A stretch of 64,000 bases of DNA, taken from positions 62,001-126,000 of the forward strand of contig JALONN010000003.1 of the NCBI GenBank assembly GCA_025454915.1, written 5' to 3'. The number at the start of each line of letters is the position of its first letter. Within the stretch, counting starts at the first letter, position 1. Origin of the DNA: Raineya sp. (lineage in GTDB: Bacteria > Bacteroidota > Bacteroidia > Cytophagales > Thermonemataceae). A model generated the notes under the pieces. That model saw only the letters and a list, made by a program, of their open reading frames with translations, was not told the DNA's origin and did no database searches. This document shows positions 16,434-25,648 of the stretch, one piece after another. The position numbers and the translations under genes are program-made.

Positions 16434-17060
16434 ATGTTTTTTAAGCAAAAACCTAAATCTCTTTCTACAATGTTCAAATCTATCATGATTCCTCTGGTGT
16501 TGCTTTCTGCTTGCCTAGGAGCAAATACCATCAAATCAAAACCAGAAAATACACAAAACACTACAATTATGCAGGATGATGCAAACAAAAAGTCTTTTTA
16601 TGATTTCAAAATGGAAGCCATAGATGGTAAAACCATTGACTTTAGCCAATACAAAGGCAAAAAAGTATTGCTTGTCAATGTTGCTTCTAAATGTGGCTAT
16701 ACACCTCAGTATGAGCAATTACAGGCTCTACACGAAAAATATGGCAATAAAGTGACTATTTTAGGTTTTCCTGCCAATAATTTTGGTAGTCAAGAACCTG
16801 GTACAAACGAAGAAATAGCTACCTTCTGTAAGAAAAACTATGGTGTAACATTCCAAATGTTCCAAAAAATATCAGTAAAAGGCTCTGACATGCACCCCTT
16901 ATACAAATGGCTTTCAGATAAAAGTCAGAATGGTTGGAACGACCAAGCTCCTTCATGGAATTTCTGCAAATATTTAGTGAATGAGAAAGGCGAATTAGTA
17001 AAATTCTATGGTTCAGGCGTTGATCCAATTGGAGATGAAATGCTGAAAGCTATTCAATAA
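16434..17060 (+). CDS. Glutathione peroxidase-family thiol peroxidase, exported
   Basis: The thioredoxin-fold glutathione peroxidase family is shown by VNVASKCGYTPQYEQL with the peroxidatic cysteine C87, GFPANNFGSQEPGTNEEI, and WNFCKYLVNEKGE. It is a Cys-type, not a selenocysteine, enzyme that reduces hydroperoxides, in bacteria mostly with thioredoxin. An N-terminal segment ending in LVLLSAC is a lipoprotein or secretion signal, so it should act outside the cytoplasm. The ATG at 16434 gives a 27-residue basic signal; an in-frame ATG at 16470 is a possible alternative and gives a shorter one. A convergent hairpin terminator follows. Confidence 0.9.
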   Translation: MFFKQKPKSLSTMFKSIMIPLVLLSACLGANTIKSKPENTQNTTIMQDDANKKSFYDFKMEAIDGKTIDFSQYKGKKVLLVNVASKCGYTPQYEQLQALHEKYGNKVTILGFPANNFGSQEPGTNEEIATFCKKNYGVTFQMFQKISVKGSDMHPLYKWLSDKSQNGWNDQAPSWNFCKYLVNEKGELVKFYGSGVDPIGDEMLKAIQ

Positions 17061-17072
17061 CAAAATATATTT

Positions 17073-17108
17073 GACCTGTAAGGTTTTTAAAACCTTACAG
17101 GTCTTTTT
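17073..17108. terminator. Bidirectional terminator between convergent genes
   Basis: A 15-base inverted repeat (GACCTGTAAGGTTTT at 17073-17087, complement ending at 17103) is followed by TTTTT, and A-rich sequence precedes it, so it can stop transcription both from the peroxidase and from the LDH2-type gene. It resembles the other CCTATAAGG-like palindromes of the window. Confidence 0.75.
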
Positions 17109-17111
17109 CCT

Positions 17112-18191
17112 TTATGTTAGTTTCTCTACACCCAATTTCTCAGCCAGTTTATTCAAATCTTCCACTACAGCATTCATCAATGGTATGCCATCTTCCATTC
17201 TTTCTGCTTCATAGAATCTCTCAGGGTCACCAGGAATAATCACCTTTTTGCCTTCTACAGCTTTAGCATTTCTAAAAGTATTTATCCAGTTATCCATGTG
17301 TTTTTTGAAGTCTTCGGCTGGTCTAAAAGCATCCACTCTGATAGCTCCAAAAAAGTGTCCAATCCCTTCACCCACAGGATTTTCTGGCATGGGTAAATAG
17401 CTTACGAAGGGAGGAACCCAAGAAGCATAATTAGCCCCAGAGAAGACAGCCGAAAAAATATCTACAATAGCTCCCAAACAATAGCCTTTATGGCTTCCAT
17501 GTTCATAATCGCTGCCCAAAGGAAGCAAAGCACCCCCTTTTTTACGAGCCTGTGTATCAGTGGTAATTTGTCCAGTTTCGTCTTGAAGCCATCCCCAAGG
17601 AGCATCTTCTCCTTTGCGTTCCAAAATCTCAAATTTGCCATTGGCAGCTGTGGTGGTGGCAAAATCTGCTACAAAAGCAGGCTCTAAAAGTGCAGGAATA
17701 GCAACGGCAATAGGGTTTGTACCCAGAAGTTTATCAATAGAATAAGTTGGAGCGACAATGGGGCTTGCGTTTGTAAGAGCAATACCTATCATATCTTCTT
17801 CAAGAGCCATCATGGCATGGTAGCCAGCAATCCCAAAATGATTGGAATTTTTCACAGAAACCCAGCCTGTTCCACAATTTTTTGCCTTTTCGATGGCAAC
17901 TTGCATGGCTTGGGGAGCAACCACTAAACCAACTCCTGCATCACCGTCCATAGTGGCTGTGGAGGGAGTTTCATATACTTTTTCTACTTTAGGATTTGCA
18001 TTCAGTCTTTTTGCTTCCCAGAGGCGTACATAACCCGAAAGCCTTGCAATACCATGAGAATCAATACCTCTTAAATCTGCTTTTAAAAGAACTTTGGTTG
18101 CCAAAGTAGCATCTTTTTCAGAAAAACCTATAGCTAAAAAAACTTTTTGGCTAAAATTTTGTAGTATATGATAAGGAAATACTTGTAACAT
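17112..18191 (-). CDS. Malate/L-lactate dehydrogenase family oxidoreductase (LDH2)
   Basis: The 359-residue protein belongs to the LDH2/malate/ureidoglycolate dehydrogenase family of NAD(P)-dependent 2-hydroxyacid oxidoreductases, which are unrelated to classical Rossmann lactate dehydrogenases. Visible family motifs are KADLRGIDSHGIARLSGY near residue 33, VKNSNHFGIAGYHAMMA near 118, and DYEHGSHKGYCLGAIVDIFS near 230, including the conserved catalytic-site histidines. The substrate cannot be told from sequence. It is a cytoplasmic enzyme, transcribed alone, divergently from the secreted protein gene at 18269; a -7-like TATTTTTG (18215-18222, minus strand) may be its promoter, overlapping the divergent one. 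Confidence 0.9.
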   Translation of the reverse strand: MLQVFPYHILQNFSQKVFLAIGFSEKDATLATKVLLKADLRGIDSHGIARLSGYVRLWEAKRLNANPKVEKVYETPSTATMDGDAGVGLVVAPQAMQVAIEKAKNCGTGWVSVKNSNHFGIAGYHAMMALEEDMIGIALTNASPIVAPTYSIDKLLGTNPIAVAIPALLEPAFVADFATTTAANGKFEILERKGEDAPWGWLQDETGQITTDTQARKKGGALLPLGSDYEHGSHKGYCLGAIVDIFSAVFSGANYASWVPPFVSYLPMPENPVGEGIGHFFGAIRVDAFRPAEDFKKHMDNWINTFRNAKAVEGKKVIIPGDPERFYEAERMEDGIPLMNAVVEDLNKLAEKLGVEKLT

Positions 18192-18203
18192 CTTTTATTT
18201 CTT

Positions 18204-18234
18204 TTGAATGAAAACAAAAATAAATGTAATTTTG
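18204..18234 (+). promoter_or_regulatory. Consensus Bacteroidota promoter of the 18269 gene
   Basis: TTG (18204-18206), a 20-base spacer and TAATTTTG (18227-18234) match the -33/-7 consensus of Bacteroidota. The predicted start is about 30 bases before the ATG. Confidence 0.6.
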
Positions 18235-18268
18235 CAAACGTATAAATAATTCAAACCTTTATAAAATT

Positions 18269-18871
18269 ATGATGAAAAAATTAATACTTCCTGTGCTGTT
18301 CTTGCTTACTCATGTGGCTTTTTCTCAGGATTTAATGAATAAAATGTCGAAAGATGCCTGTGGTTGTATTGAAAAGAAAACAGCTCAAGGCGAAAAAGAT
18401 GTTCAGCAACTCATGCAAGCTTGTGTTATGGAAGCCATGATGAACAATATGAATGAGTTTATGCAACAATATGGTGATGCTATGCAAGATCCTAAAAAGA
18501 TGGAATCTTTTGGAATGGAGTTGGGTATGAAACTTACCAAAGATTGCCCTGCTTTCATGAAAGTTGCTGGCGGGAGTAGCAATCTTACCATGAAAGGAGA
18601 ATTGGTAGGAGTTGATAAAACTTTATCTTTAGAGGGAACAGTAGAATCTTTTAAAGTAAAAACACTAGCAACTATTACACTGGTTTCCAATGGTGTTAAA
18701 GAGGATTTCGTGATTTTAGAGCGTTTTGAAGGTTCTGAAAACGTTTTTGGTAAAGAAAAAGAAATCAAAGGGAAAAGAATGAAGATAGAATATAAAGAAA
18801 TGGAAATTTATAATCCCAGCAAAAAAGCCTTTGAAAAACAGAAAATGGTAAAAAGTATCACCATGAAATAA
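18269..18871 (+). CDS. Secreted hypothetical protein with N-terminal Cys-rich helical region
   Basis: A signal peptide (MMKKLILPVLFLLTHVAFSQ) is followed by a helical region of about 90 residues with four cysteines (DACGCIEKK, QACVMEAM, KDCPAF) and many methionines, and then a beta-rich C-terminal half (about 115-200) in an alternating pattern (TMKGELVGVDKTLSLEG, IKGKRMKIEYKEMEIY). The first part matches a recurrent Bacteroidota pattern of exported proteins beginning with a DxCxCxxK motif. I cannot assign a function. It has its own consensus promoter and a terminator and is a single-gene unit. Confidence 0.75.
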   Translation: MMKKLILPVLFLLTHVAFSQDLMNKMSKDACGCIEKKTAQGEKDVQQLMQACVMEAMMNNMNEFMQQYGDAMQDPKKMESFGMELGMKLTKDCPAFMKVAGGSSNLTMKGELVGVDKTLSLEGTVESFKVKTLATITLVSNGVKEDFVILERFEGSENVFGKEKEIKGKRMKIEYKEMEIYNPSKKAFEKQKMVKSITMK

Positions 18872-18874
18872 CTC

Positions 18875-18910
18875 AAAGCCTTTCTATATCTATTAGAAGG
18901 GCTTTTTTTA
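18875..18910 (+). terminator. Intrinsic terminator
   Basis: A 12-base stem with one G-U pair (AAAGCCTTTCTA, 18875-18886, with TAGAAGGGCTTT, 18894-18905) followed by a T run. Confidence 0.7.
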
Positions 18911-18973
18911 ATATCAAACCTTCTCTAGTCTCATTTTGTATTTCTGCTTACTTTTTGTTTCTTTTGTGTATCA

Positions 18974-21900
18974 ATGAAAAAGAAAGATGTTGCTATGAAA
19001 TATATTTGGTTTACAACGCTGTTTCTGATTTTACAACTTAACCCACTCAAAGCACAGTATGGTAATGAATGGATAAATCCTTCACAGAGCTATTTTAAAA
19101 TACCTGTTACCCAAAAAGGTGTATATCGTATTCCTCAGAGCCAATTAATAGGTGCAGGAATGCCATCGAATGTAAATCCACAAAATATTCAGATATTTCA
19201 TAGAGGGCAGGAACAAGCTATTTTCGTAGCAGGAGAGGGTGATGGAGTTTTCAATACAACTGATTATATTGATTTCTATGGAAAAGGAAATGATGGTGCA
19301 ACAGATACAGAGTTGTATTATCCAATTCAATCTCAACAAGTAAATCCTTATTATAATCTGCATTCTGATACAACTGCCTATTTTGTAACTTTTAGAGCAG
19401 GTACTTTGGGTAAAAGAATGAATCAGGTGAATTTGCCTAACATTGGCTATACACCTGAAAACTTTGCTTTTGAAGAAAGAATAAATGTTTTGGCAGAGCA
19501 ACTATCACCAGGCAGAAACTTTTTTGCTTCTACCACTTTTGCATATATGAGTAGCTATGATAGAGGAGAAGGATATACAAGCTCACCTATTTATAGTGGA
19601 AACAGAGATTTTCTGATACCCATTCAAAATGCTGTAACAGCCTCCAAAAAACCACGCATAGAAATAAGTTTTGTCAGTAGAAACTCAACCAACACTACTT
19701 TGGCTTTTCAGGTAGGAGCTTCGACTGGTAGTCTGAGAACTATCCAAAATACTACTGTAAACAATTATAGCAAAGGCTTTTTGAGTCTGGAGCTTGAATT
19801 TTCAGATTTGCCAAGCAATGGTAATTTGGTTGTAAGAGCTTTAAATAATGGAGGAGGCTGGTTTTCTGTTACATACATTAGAGTTTTATATCCACAGGCA
19901 CTCAATGCTGGAAATCAAACAGAGAAAGAATTTTTACTTGATACCAATACAGGGGCTACTTCTTTGGTAAATATTTCGAATGTAGCTTCAGGAAGTAATT
20001 TGTATGATATTACAGATTTGAATAATATTTCTCAGATTACTTATACAGGTTCAGGGAATATTTCTGCTGTTATACCCAATACCAATGCAAATAGAAGATT
20101 ATTTCTAAATAATACCCCCAAAAATATCATAGGGATTCAATCTGTTAGGTTTACAAATATTAATCCATCAGAAATAGACTATCTGATTGTTTCACACCCC
20201 AAACTGATGCAATCGGCAGGAGGATATAACAATGTAGTACAAGCATACGCCGATTATAGAGCTTCTGTGGCAGGAGGAAGTTATAAACCATTTGTAGCCA
20301 GCATTCTACAACTCTACGACCAATTTAATTATGGAGAAGTAAGCCCTATGGCAATTCGTAATTTTGCAAAGTATTGTTATAACAATGGTTCGCCTAAATT
20401 TTTATTTTTGATGGGGTATTCTATAACATTACGTCCTTTTGATGCTACATATGGGTCTATTTATTTTACATCTCTTGATATTCGGAGCAATCCAAGTCAT
20501 TTTGCACTCAATTTAGTGCCTACTTGGGGCTTTCCTGGGGCTGACGTACCATTTACAGCAGGGTTTGATGGTACATATCAATATGCTCCGTCTATTCCAA
20601 CAGGCAGGCTGGTGGCTCAAAATCCTCAACAAATAGCCAATTATCTCAATAAAGTAAAAGAACATGAAGATGCTTTTGGAAAAGGAGATACTTGGCGTAA
20701 AAATATTTTACATTTAAGTGGTGGAATCAGTGCAGGGGAACAGGCTACACTTAAATTCTACTTGGATTTATACAAAAATATAGCCATTAATGATTTTCTG
20801 GCTGCTTCTGTGAAAACAGTAGCCAAAACAACCAATTCTAATGTAGAGTATGTAAATATTGCTGATGAACTCAATGATGGGGTGGCTGTTATGACATTCT
20901 TTGGACACTCTGGAGCAAATATTACAGATATTGAAATTGGACAATGCTCTGATGACGCTCAGGGCTATCGAAATAAAGGCAAATATCCAATGCTTCTTGG
21001 TAATGGTTGTAGTCTGGGAGATGTATATTCTGGAAAGCTCACTCAAGCTGAAGATTGGGTATTTACAGCAGAAAGAGGTTGTATCGCTTGGTTAGCCAAT
21101 ACATCTTTAGGGTTTGCAGCAAACCTTAACAACTATTCCAATAGATTTTATTCAAATGCTTTTGCTAGTAATGCTTATTTTGGAAGCTCTATTGGAGTTA
21201 TTAATCAACAGGTTTGTCGGAGCTATGGAGCATCAGCTTCACCTAATTTGGATTTAGCTCATTTTCAGCAAATGGCACTACAAGGTGACCCTGCTGTAAA
21301 ATTGCATAGCGGAAATGCTCCTGATTTGTATACTCAAAATAGCTGGCTTTCTCTGGAAGGTTTTAACAACACACCGATTACAGCACGAGCAGACTCTCTG
21401 CAACTCAAAGTTCGAATAGCTAATTTATCAAAAACTACAAATCAAACTTTTGAAATTTCTGTACGTCAGACTTTGAGCAATGGAACAATTATAGAACATA
21501 CTCCTGAAAAGAAATTTAACGACCCCAGAAAACAAGACACCCTCAGCTTTACTATCAAACGCCCACAAGGGACAAGCTTTTTTGGTAACAATAGAATTGA
21601 AGTACAGCTAGACTGGAAAAATGAAGTATCAGAAACCTTTGAAAATAATAATATAGGTGTTTTAGAGTTTTTTATCCCAGATTTTGGAGCAAAAGCCCTT
21701 TTTCCGCCAGAATACAGCATTGTAAGCAATCAGCCTGTAAAACTGGTAGCTCAAGCCTCCAATTTACAACTGGAGTTCAGAGATTACGTATTTGAATTGG
21801 ATACTACCAATAAATTTAACAGTCCTGCTAAACGTTCTCAAATTGTACCTGCGGGCAGTATAGCCACTTGGGAAACAGCTTTATTAACAGATAAACTACC

Positions 21901-24025
21901 TTCAGATAGTATTGTATATTACTGGCGTGTCAATTATGCTGATGCTGTTAATAATCCTAATATTTTGTGGGATGAGAGCAGTTTTATCTATATCAAAAAT
22001 AGTCCATCAGGTTGGTCACAGAGTCATTTTCCACAATTTTCTAAAAGTACAGATGTAGGTATTGTAAAAAACGATATTCAACGAAAATGGGAGTTTCAAC
22101 AGGTACAAAACAGAATTCGGGTTACTACTTTTGGTAAGGATAGCCCCAATGCAGGAAGTGGATTTGGAAATGTTAGCTGTATACTCAATGATTTGCCACT
22201 GATTACACCCTCAGATGTAGATGCTTGTGCAGTCAATAGTTTGCTTTTAGTAGTGTTCGACAAAGAAAGCAAATTACCTATTCAGGCTTTGGGAGGAACA
22301 AGTACAGGTGTTCCGATTTGTGGCAGAAGACCTTCAGTAGTGTATTATTTTTCTAACACAGCCCTTATCAATGGTGCATTGTCGAGTGGTGTTCTCATGA
22401 TTCCACAAGGCAGTTATGTGCTTATTTTTAACAAAGGAAACATTACACAAGCTGCTTGGGATGCCGCAAAACCTGCATTATTAAGTATAGGAGCAAGCCC
22501 TGCTGCTCTGGCAACACTCAATGAAGGCGAACCTTACATTTTACTCACACAAAAAGGAGGAAATCGTTTACAAGAAGTAATAGCTACATCACTAACTACG
22601 CCTACTCAAGAAACCGTTAATCTGGATTTCAATTTGGGAGGTGGTTTTACAAAAGGTACTGTTACATCCACTAAAATAGGTCCTGCGACCAATTGGGGAA
22701 CTTTATACAAAAAAATACAAACTACGGAACTATCTAACAGTCCTGATGTCTGGAATTTGAGTATTATTGGTGAAACAAGTACAGGTATGCAAGTAGTTTT
22801 AAATAGTAATGTGCCTCAAAATCAGTATGCTTATGCTATCAGTAGCATAGATGCCAATACTTATCCATATTTGCGTTTACAATTGTATAGTCGTGATAGT
22901 ATCAATTTTACACCTACACAACTCAAAAGATGGCAGGTTATTTATGACGGCGTGCCAGAAGGATTTCTAAACACTGAAAGAGTAGGTTTAGAGAAATACA
23001 AAATCAGCCCTAAACAAGAAGGGGAGAGCTTCAGTGTACCTTTTATTTTTGAAAATATTTCAGGCAAAAATTTTATAATAGATTCTTTATCAGTTCAATA
23101 TACTTTGCTTAACAAAACAAAAGGAACAGAGCAAATTCGCACATTTAAAATTAAAGCACCTAAAACTAAAGAATTCACGGAGTTTAATGTTCCTATTCAG
23201 ACTTTTGATAGTGATGGAGAAAATATATTAAGAGTATATGTGAATCCCAAAGAAACTCCAGAGCAATATTATGATAACAATATTTTGGAAGTAAAGTATG
23301 ATGTTTTAAGAGATAATAAAAACCCAATTTTGGATGTAACTTTTGATGGGGCTCGTATTTTGGATGGAGATATTGTCTCTCCAAACCCACTTATACGCAT
23401 ACGTTTGCGTGATGATAACCCGTTTTTACAGAAAAAAGATACAGTAGGTTTGGATGTACGTCTCAAACGCCCTTGCGAAAACTGTGATTTTGAAAAAATT
23501 GCGTTTAGCAACCCTGATATTCGTTGGAGAAGTGAAGGAAGAAATATTGATTTAGAGTTTACACCCAAAAACCTGACTGATGGCGTTTATACGCTTCGTG
23601 TCAATGGTGAAGATGCCAAAGGCAATAGAGCAGGAATAGAGCCTTATCAAATTAGTTTTGAGGTGATTACAGAGTCTTCTGTGACCAATGTATTGCCTTA
23701 TCCCAATCCTTTTTCGGGTTCTACACGCTTTGTGTTCACGCTTACAGGCTCAGAAGTGCCTCAGGAAATGAAAATACAGATATTAACTGTTTCTGGAAAA
23801 GTAGTGAGAGAAATTACACAAAGCGAACTTGGAGCTATCCGAATTGGCAATAATATCTCTCAGTTTGCTTGGAATGGAACAGACGAATTTGGCGACAGAC
23901 TAGCCAATGGCGTGTATTTGTACAGAGTAATCATGAAGCTCAACGGACAGGAAATTAAGCATCGAAATACCAAAGCCGACAAAGGATTTAAGAAAGGCTA
24001 TGGAAAATTGTATATTTTGAGGTAA
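18974..24025 (+). CDS. Gingipain-family (C25) cysteine peptidase with C-terminal T9SS-type domain, PorU2-like
   Basis: This 1683-residue exported protein has a signal peptide ending in NPLKAQ (a second in-frame ATG at 18995 would make the signal shorter). A caspase-like C25 domain lies at about 400-780, with catalytic H645 in MTFFGHSGAN and C679 in LLGNGCSLGDV. Long beta-sandwich modules follow, with CARDB-like ends (VSETFENNNIGVLEF, ETPEQYYDNNILEV). The end (about 1585-1683) is a FlgD-like/T9SS sorting-type domain (PYPNPFSGSTRF, NGVYLYRV). Size and layout fit the large PorU2-type sortase-like proteins of T9SS bacteria; PorU cleaves the sorting domain of secreted proteins at the cell surface. 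The role as a sortase rather than a secreted protease is inference. Confidence 0.87.
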   Translation: MKKKDVAMKYIWFTTLFLILQLNPLKAQYGNEWINPSQSYFKIPVTQKGVYRIPQSQLIGAGMPSNVNPQNIQIFHRGQEQAIFVAGEGDGVFNTTDYIDFYGKGNDGATDTELYYPIQSQQVNPYYNLHSDTTAYFVTFRAGTLGKRMNQVNLPNIGYTPENFAFEERINVLAEQLSPGRNFFASTTFAYMSSYDRGEGYTSSPIYSGNRDFLIPIQNAVTASKKPRIEISFVSRNSTNTTLAFQVGASTGSLRTIQNTTVNNYSKGFLSLELEFSDLPSNGNLVVRALNNGGGWFSVTYIRVLYPQALNAGNQTEKEFLLDTNTGATSLVNISNVASGSNLYDITDLNNISQITYTGSGNISAVIPNTNANRRLFLNNTPKNIIGIQSVRFTNINPSEIDYLIVSHPKLMQSAGGYNNVVQAYADYRASVAGGSYKPFVASILQLYDQFNYGEVSPMAIRNFAKYCYNNGSPKFLFLMGYSITLRPFDATYGSIYFTSLDIRSNPSHFALNLVPTWGFPGADVPFTAGFDGTYQYAPSIPTGRLVAQNPQQIANYLNKVKEHEDAFGKGDTWRKNILHLSGGISAGEQATLKFYLDLYKNIAINDFLAASVKTVAKTTNSNVEYVNIADELNDGVAVMTFFGHSGANITDIEIGQCSDDAQGYRNKGKYPMLLGNGCSLGDVYSGKLTQAEDWVFTAERGCIAWLANTSLGFAANLNNYSNRFYSNAFASNAYFGSSIGVINQQVCRSYGASASPNLDLAHFQQMALQGDPAVKLHSGNAPDLYTQNSWLSLEGFNNTPITARADSLQLKVRIANLSKTTNQTFEISVRQTLSNGTIIEHTPEKKFNDPRKQDTLSFTIKRPQGTSFFGNNRIEVQLDWKNEVSETFENNNIGVLEFFIPDFGAKALFPPEYSIVSNQPVKLVAQASNLQLEFRDYVFELDTTNKFNSPAKRSQIVPAGSIATWETALLTDKLPSDSIVYYWRVNYADAVNNPNILWDESSFIYIKNSPSGWSQSHFPQFSKSTDVGIVKNDIQRKWEFQQVQNRIRVTTFGKDSPNAGSGFGNVSCILNDLPLITPSDVDACAVNSLLLVVFDKESKLPIQALGGTSTGVPICGRRPSVVYYFSNTALINGALSSGVLMIPQGSYVLIFNKGNITQAAWDAAKPALLSIGASPAALATLNEGEPYILLTQKGGNRLQEVIATSLTTPTQETVNLDFNLGGGFTKGTVTSTKIGPATNWGTLYKKIQTTELSNSPDVWNLSIIGETSTGMQVVLNSNVPQNQYAYAISSIDANTYPYLRLQLYSRDSINFTPTQLKRWQVIYDGVPEGFLNTERVGLEKYKISPKQEGESFSVPFIFENISGKNFIIDSLSVQYTLLNKTKGTEQIRTFKIKAPKTKEFTEFNVPIQTFDSDGENILRVYVNPKETPEQYYDNNILEVKYDVLRDNKNPILDVTFDGARILDGDIVSPNPLIRIRLRDDNPFLQKKDTVGLDVRLKRPCENCDFEKIAFSNPDIRWRSEGRNIDLEFTPKNLTDGVYTLRVNGEDAKGNRAGIEPYQISFEVITESSVTNVLPYPNPFSGSTRFVFTLTGSEVPQEMKIQILTVSGKVVREITQSELGAIRIGNNISQFAWNGTDEFGDRLANGVYLYRVIMKLNGQEIKHRNTKADKGFKKGYGKLYILR

Positions 24026-24031
24026 AAAAGT

Positions 24032-24066
24032 AAAAAACTGCTGTACATATTTTACAGCAGTTTTTT
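24032..24066. terminator. Bidirectional terminator between the C25 peptidase and RNA ligase genes
   Basis: A perfect 14-base stem (24032-24045 with 24053-24066) made of an A run, CTGCTGTA and its complement, ending in six T, with the symmetric A run for the opposite strand. Confidence 0.85.
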
Positions 24067-24070
24067 ATTG

Positions 24071-25120
24071 CTAGGTTTTATAGTCAATCAGATACTTCTG
24101 AATATGAGCTTTTATTCGCTCTCTAATCCAATCTTGTTTCTCTATAGCCAAATCATTCAGAATGTTTTGATGATGTATGTTAAAATCAGTCCAAATATCC
24201 TCCAAAATTTCTTTATTGATATCTTGAATTCGTTGTTGATTTTCAAAATCCAGCTTTCCAATCTTTGAAATGGCACTCTGGAGTCGGTTTTGGTTGATGT
24301 AAGGACTTATTTCCTCCATCAGAAAAGAAAGTTCTTCTGAGTTGGAGACAAATTTTGGAATAAAAGACCACTTTTCTGCTTCATGAAACTTTCCATCTTC
24401 ATTAAACTCTGGGTTTTTAATTTTGATAATAGGTCTTATAATTACACTTTTTAATCCTGAGTGTTTTAAGGGTTTGATAACAACTCCTTCAATCAAATTA
24501 TTTTCGATTTCAGGGAGTTGGAGCAGATGAGGGAGAGTAGAGCTGATTCTTAAGTCAAAATTCAGAGCTTCGTTGATTTTTCCTGTAAATAAGGGTTTTG
24601 CATGGAGTAACTCGAATTTTTCGAAATAGACAAGAGCCCTTTCATAATCCAGATATTGTTTGACGCCTTGAGTTTCCAAAGCAATATCGAAGGCACAAAA
24701 TTCAATAGTGGGAGAATAAAAAACACCTGTCTGGATGGCTTCGACATGTGGGCTGGGCGTTACGTGTGGATGTGGGTATTTGCCACCAAAAAGCTCTCCA
24801 TAAACAATATACCTATCAGCTTGGATATCTAGACTGATTTGCTCAAATAATTGTAAAATCTGATTTTCGAGGCGTACAACTACCTCCTGAAAACCAAAAA
24901 AATCATCATTCCAAGATAAGTATTCTTTTCTCTTAGCAAAAAGCAATTTTGGATGTTCGTACACAAAACTAAAATTAGCACCATGTATTTTTTCAGTCAC
25001 CACCCAATTCAATTTCCCAATTTCCTGTACAGCTTTCTCATCAAAACCAAATGCCTGAAGGCTTTGGGGCATTTTTTCATATTCAGAATTCTTTTTCATA
25101 GTTGAAAAACGGTTTATCAT
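24071..25120 (-). CDS. RNA ligase, T4 Rnl2-like
   Basis: The 349-residue protein has the nucleotidyltransferase motifs of ATP-dependent RNA ligases of the Rnl2 type: motif I EKIHGANFSFV with adenylated lysine K44, LFAKRKEYL after it, YGELFGGKYP (motif III-like), IEGVVIKPL (motif IV) and VIIRPIIKIKNPEF (motif V). The C-terminal 100 residues are helical, as in Rnl2. Such enzymes seal nicks in double-stranded RNA or RNA/DNA in repair and editing. No kinase-phosphatase, Hen1 or RtcB partner is adjacent. The ATG at 25120 is used; an in-frame ATG seven codons later is also possible. It is transcribed alone. Confidence 0.88.
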   Translation of the reverse strand: MINRFSTMKKNSEYEKMPQSLQAFGFDEKAVQEIGKLNWVVTEKIHGANFSFVYEHPKLLFAKRKEYLSWNDDFFGFQEVVVRLENQILQLFEQISLDIQADRYIVYGELFGGKYPHPHVTPSPHVEAIQTGVFYSPTIEFCAFDIALETQGVKQYLDYERALVYFEKFELLHAKPLFTGKINEALNFDLRISSTLPHLLQLPEIENNLIEGVVIKPLKHSGLKSVIIRPIIKIKNPEFNEDGKFHEAEKWSFIPKFVSNSEELSFLMEEISPYINQNRLQSAISKIGKLDFENQQRIQDINKEILEDIWTDFNIHHQNILNDLAIEKQDWIRERIKAHIQKYLIDYKT

Positions 25121-25181
25121 ATAAAGTAATAAATTTATGATAAAGTACTCTCGATAAAATAAGATAATTCATAAAGACGTT

Positions 25182-25646
25182 TTGAAATATATTAAATCCA
25201 AACTAATAAATATTATGATAAGCACATTATCTCTTGTAATAACTTTATTCTTAAGCAGTTTTACTCCCACATCTAAAAAAGAATCAGATGTAATTGCCAG
25301 AAGCAATAAGCTGGATAGTTTAATTATCAAACACCGTTCAGGTGAGGCAGAGAAGTTTTATGCAGAAAGTTTTGTTTTAACCACCTCTACAGGCAAGAAA
25401 AAAAATAAAACAGATATTCTAAAGGATATAGCTAATGAAGAAATAAAATGGGAAATTAATCATACATCTGAAATAGAAGTCAGAATATTGGATAAAACAG
25501 CCATACTAACTGGGATTTTACACCAAAAGGGAAAATTTATGGGTAAAGATTTTGAAGCGAAACTTTTGGTTACTGATACTTGGGTACTGAGAAACAACGA
25601 ATGGATTCTTTTGGCTGGACATGCGTCAGTATTACCTAATAAATAG
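25182..25646 (+). CDS. DUF4440/SnoaL-like (NTF2-fold) exported protein
   Basis: I accept the TTG at 25182 as start because it gives a signal peptide with a basic beginning (MKYIKSKLINIMISTLSLVI); the first ATG at 25215 would leave it without positive charge. The mature part matches the NTF2-like DUF4440 pattern: a helix (ARSNKLDSLIIKHRSGEAEKFY), AESFVLTTSTGKKKNKTDIL, ILDKTAILTGILHQKGK and TDTWVLRNNEWILLAGHAS. NTF2-like proteins are small binding or isomerase folds; no function can be assigned. It is convergent with the lipoprotein gene at 25649, only two bases apart, with no visible terminator between them. Confidence 0.75.
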   Translation: MKYIKSKLINIMISTLSLVITLFLSSFTPTSKKESDVIARSNKLDSLIIKHRSGEAEKFYAESFVLTTSTGKKKNKTDILKDIANEEIKWEINHTSEIEVRILDKTAILTGILHQKGKFMGKDFEAKLLVTDTWVLRNNEWILLAGHASVLPNK

Positions 25647-25648
25647 TT

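Noticed and set aside
24071..25120. A phage-derived RNA repair island
   Set aside because: The ligase is flanked by chromosomal genes, and no phage structural, integrase or kinase-phosphatase genes are present.
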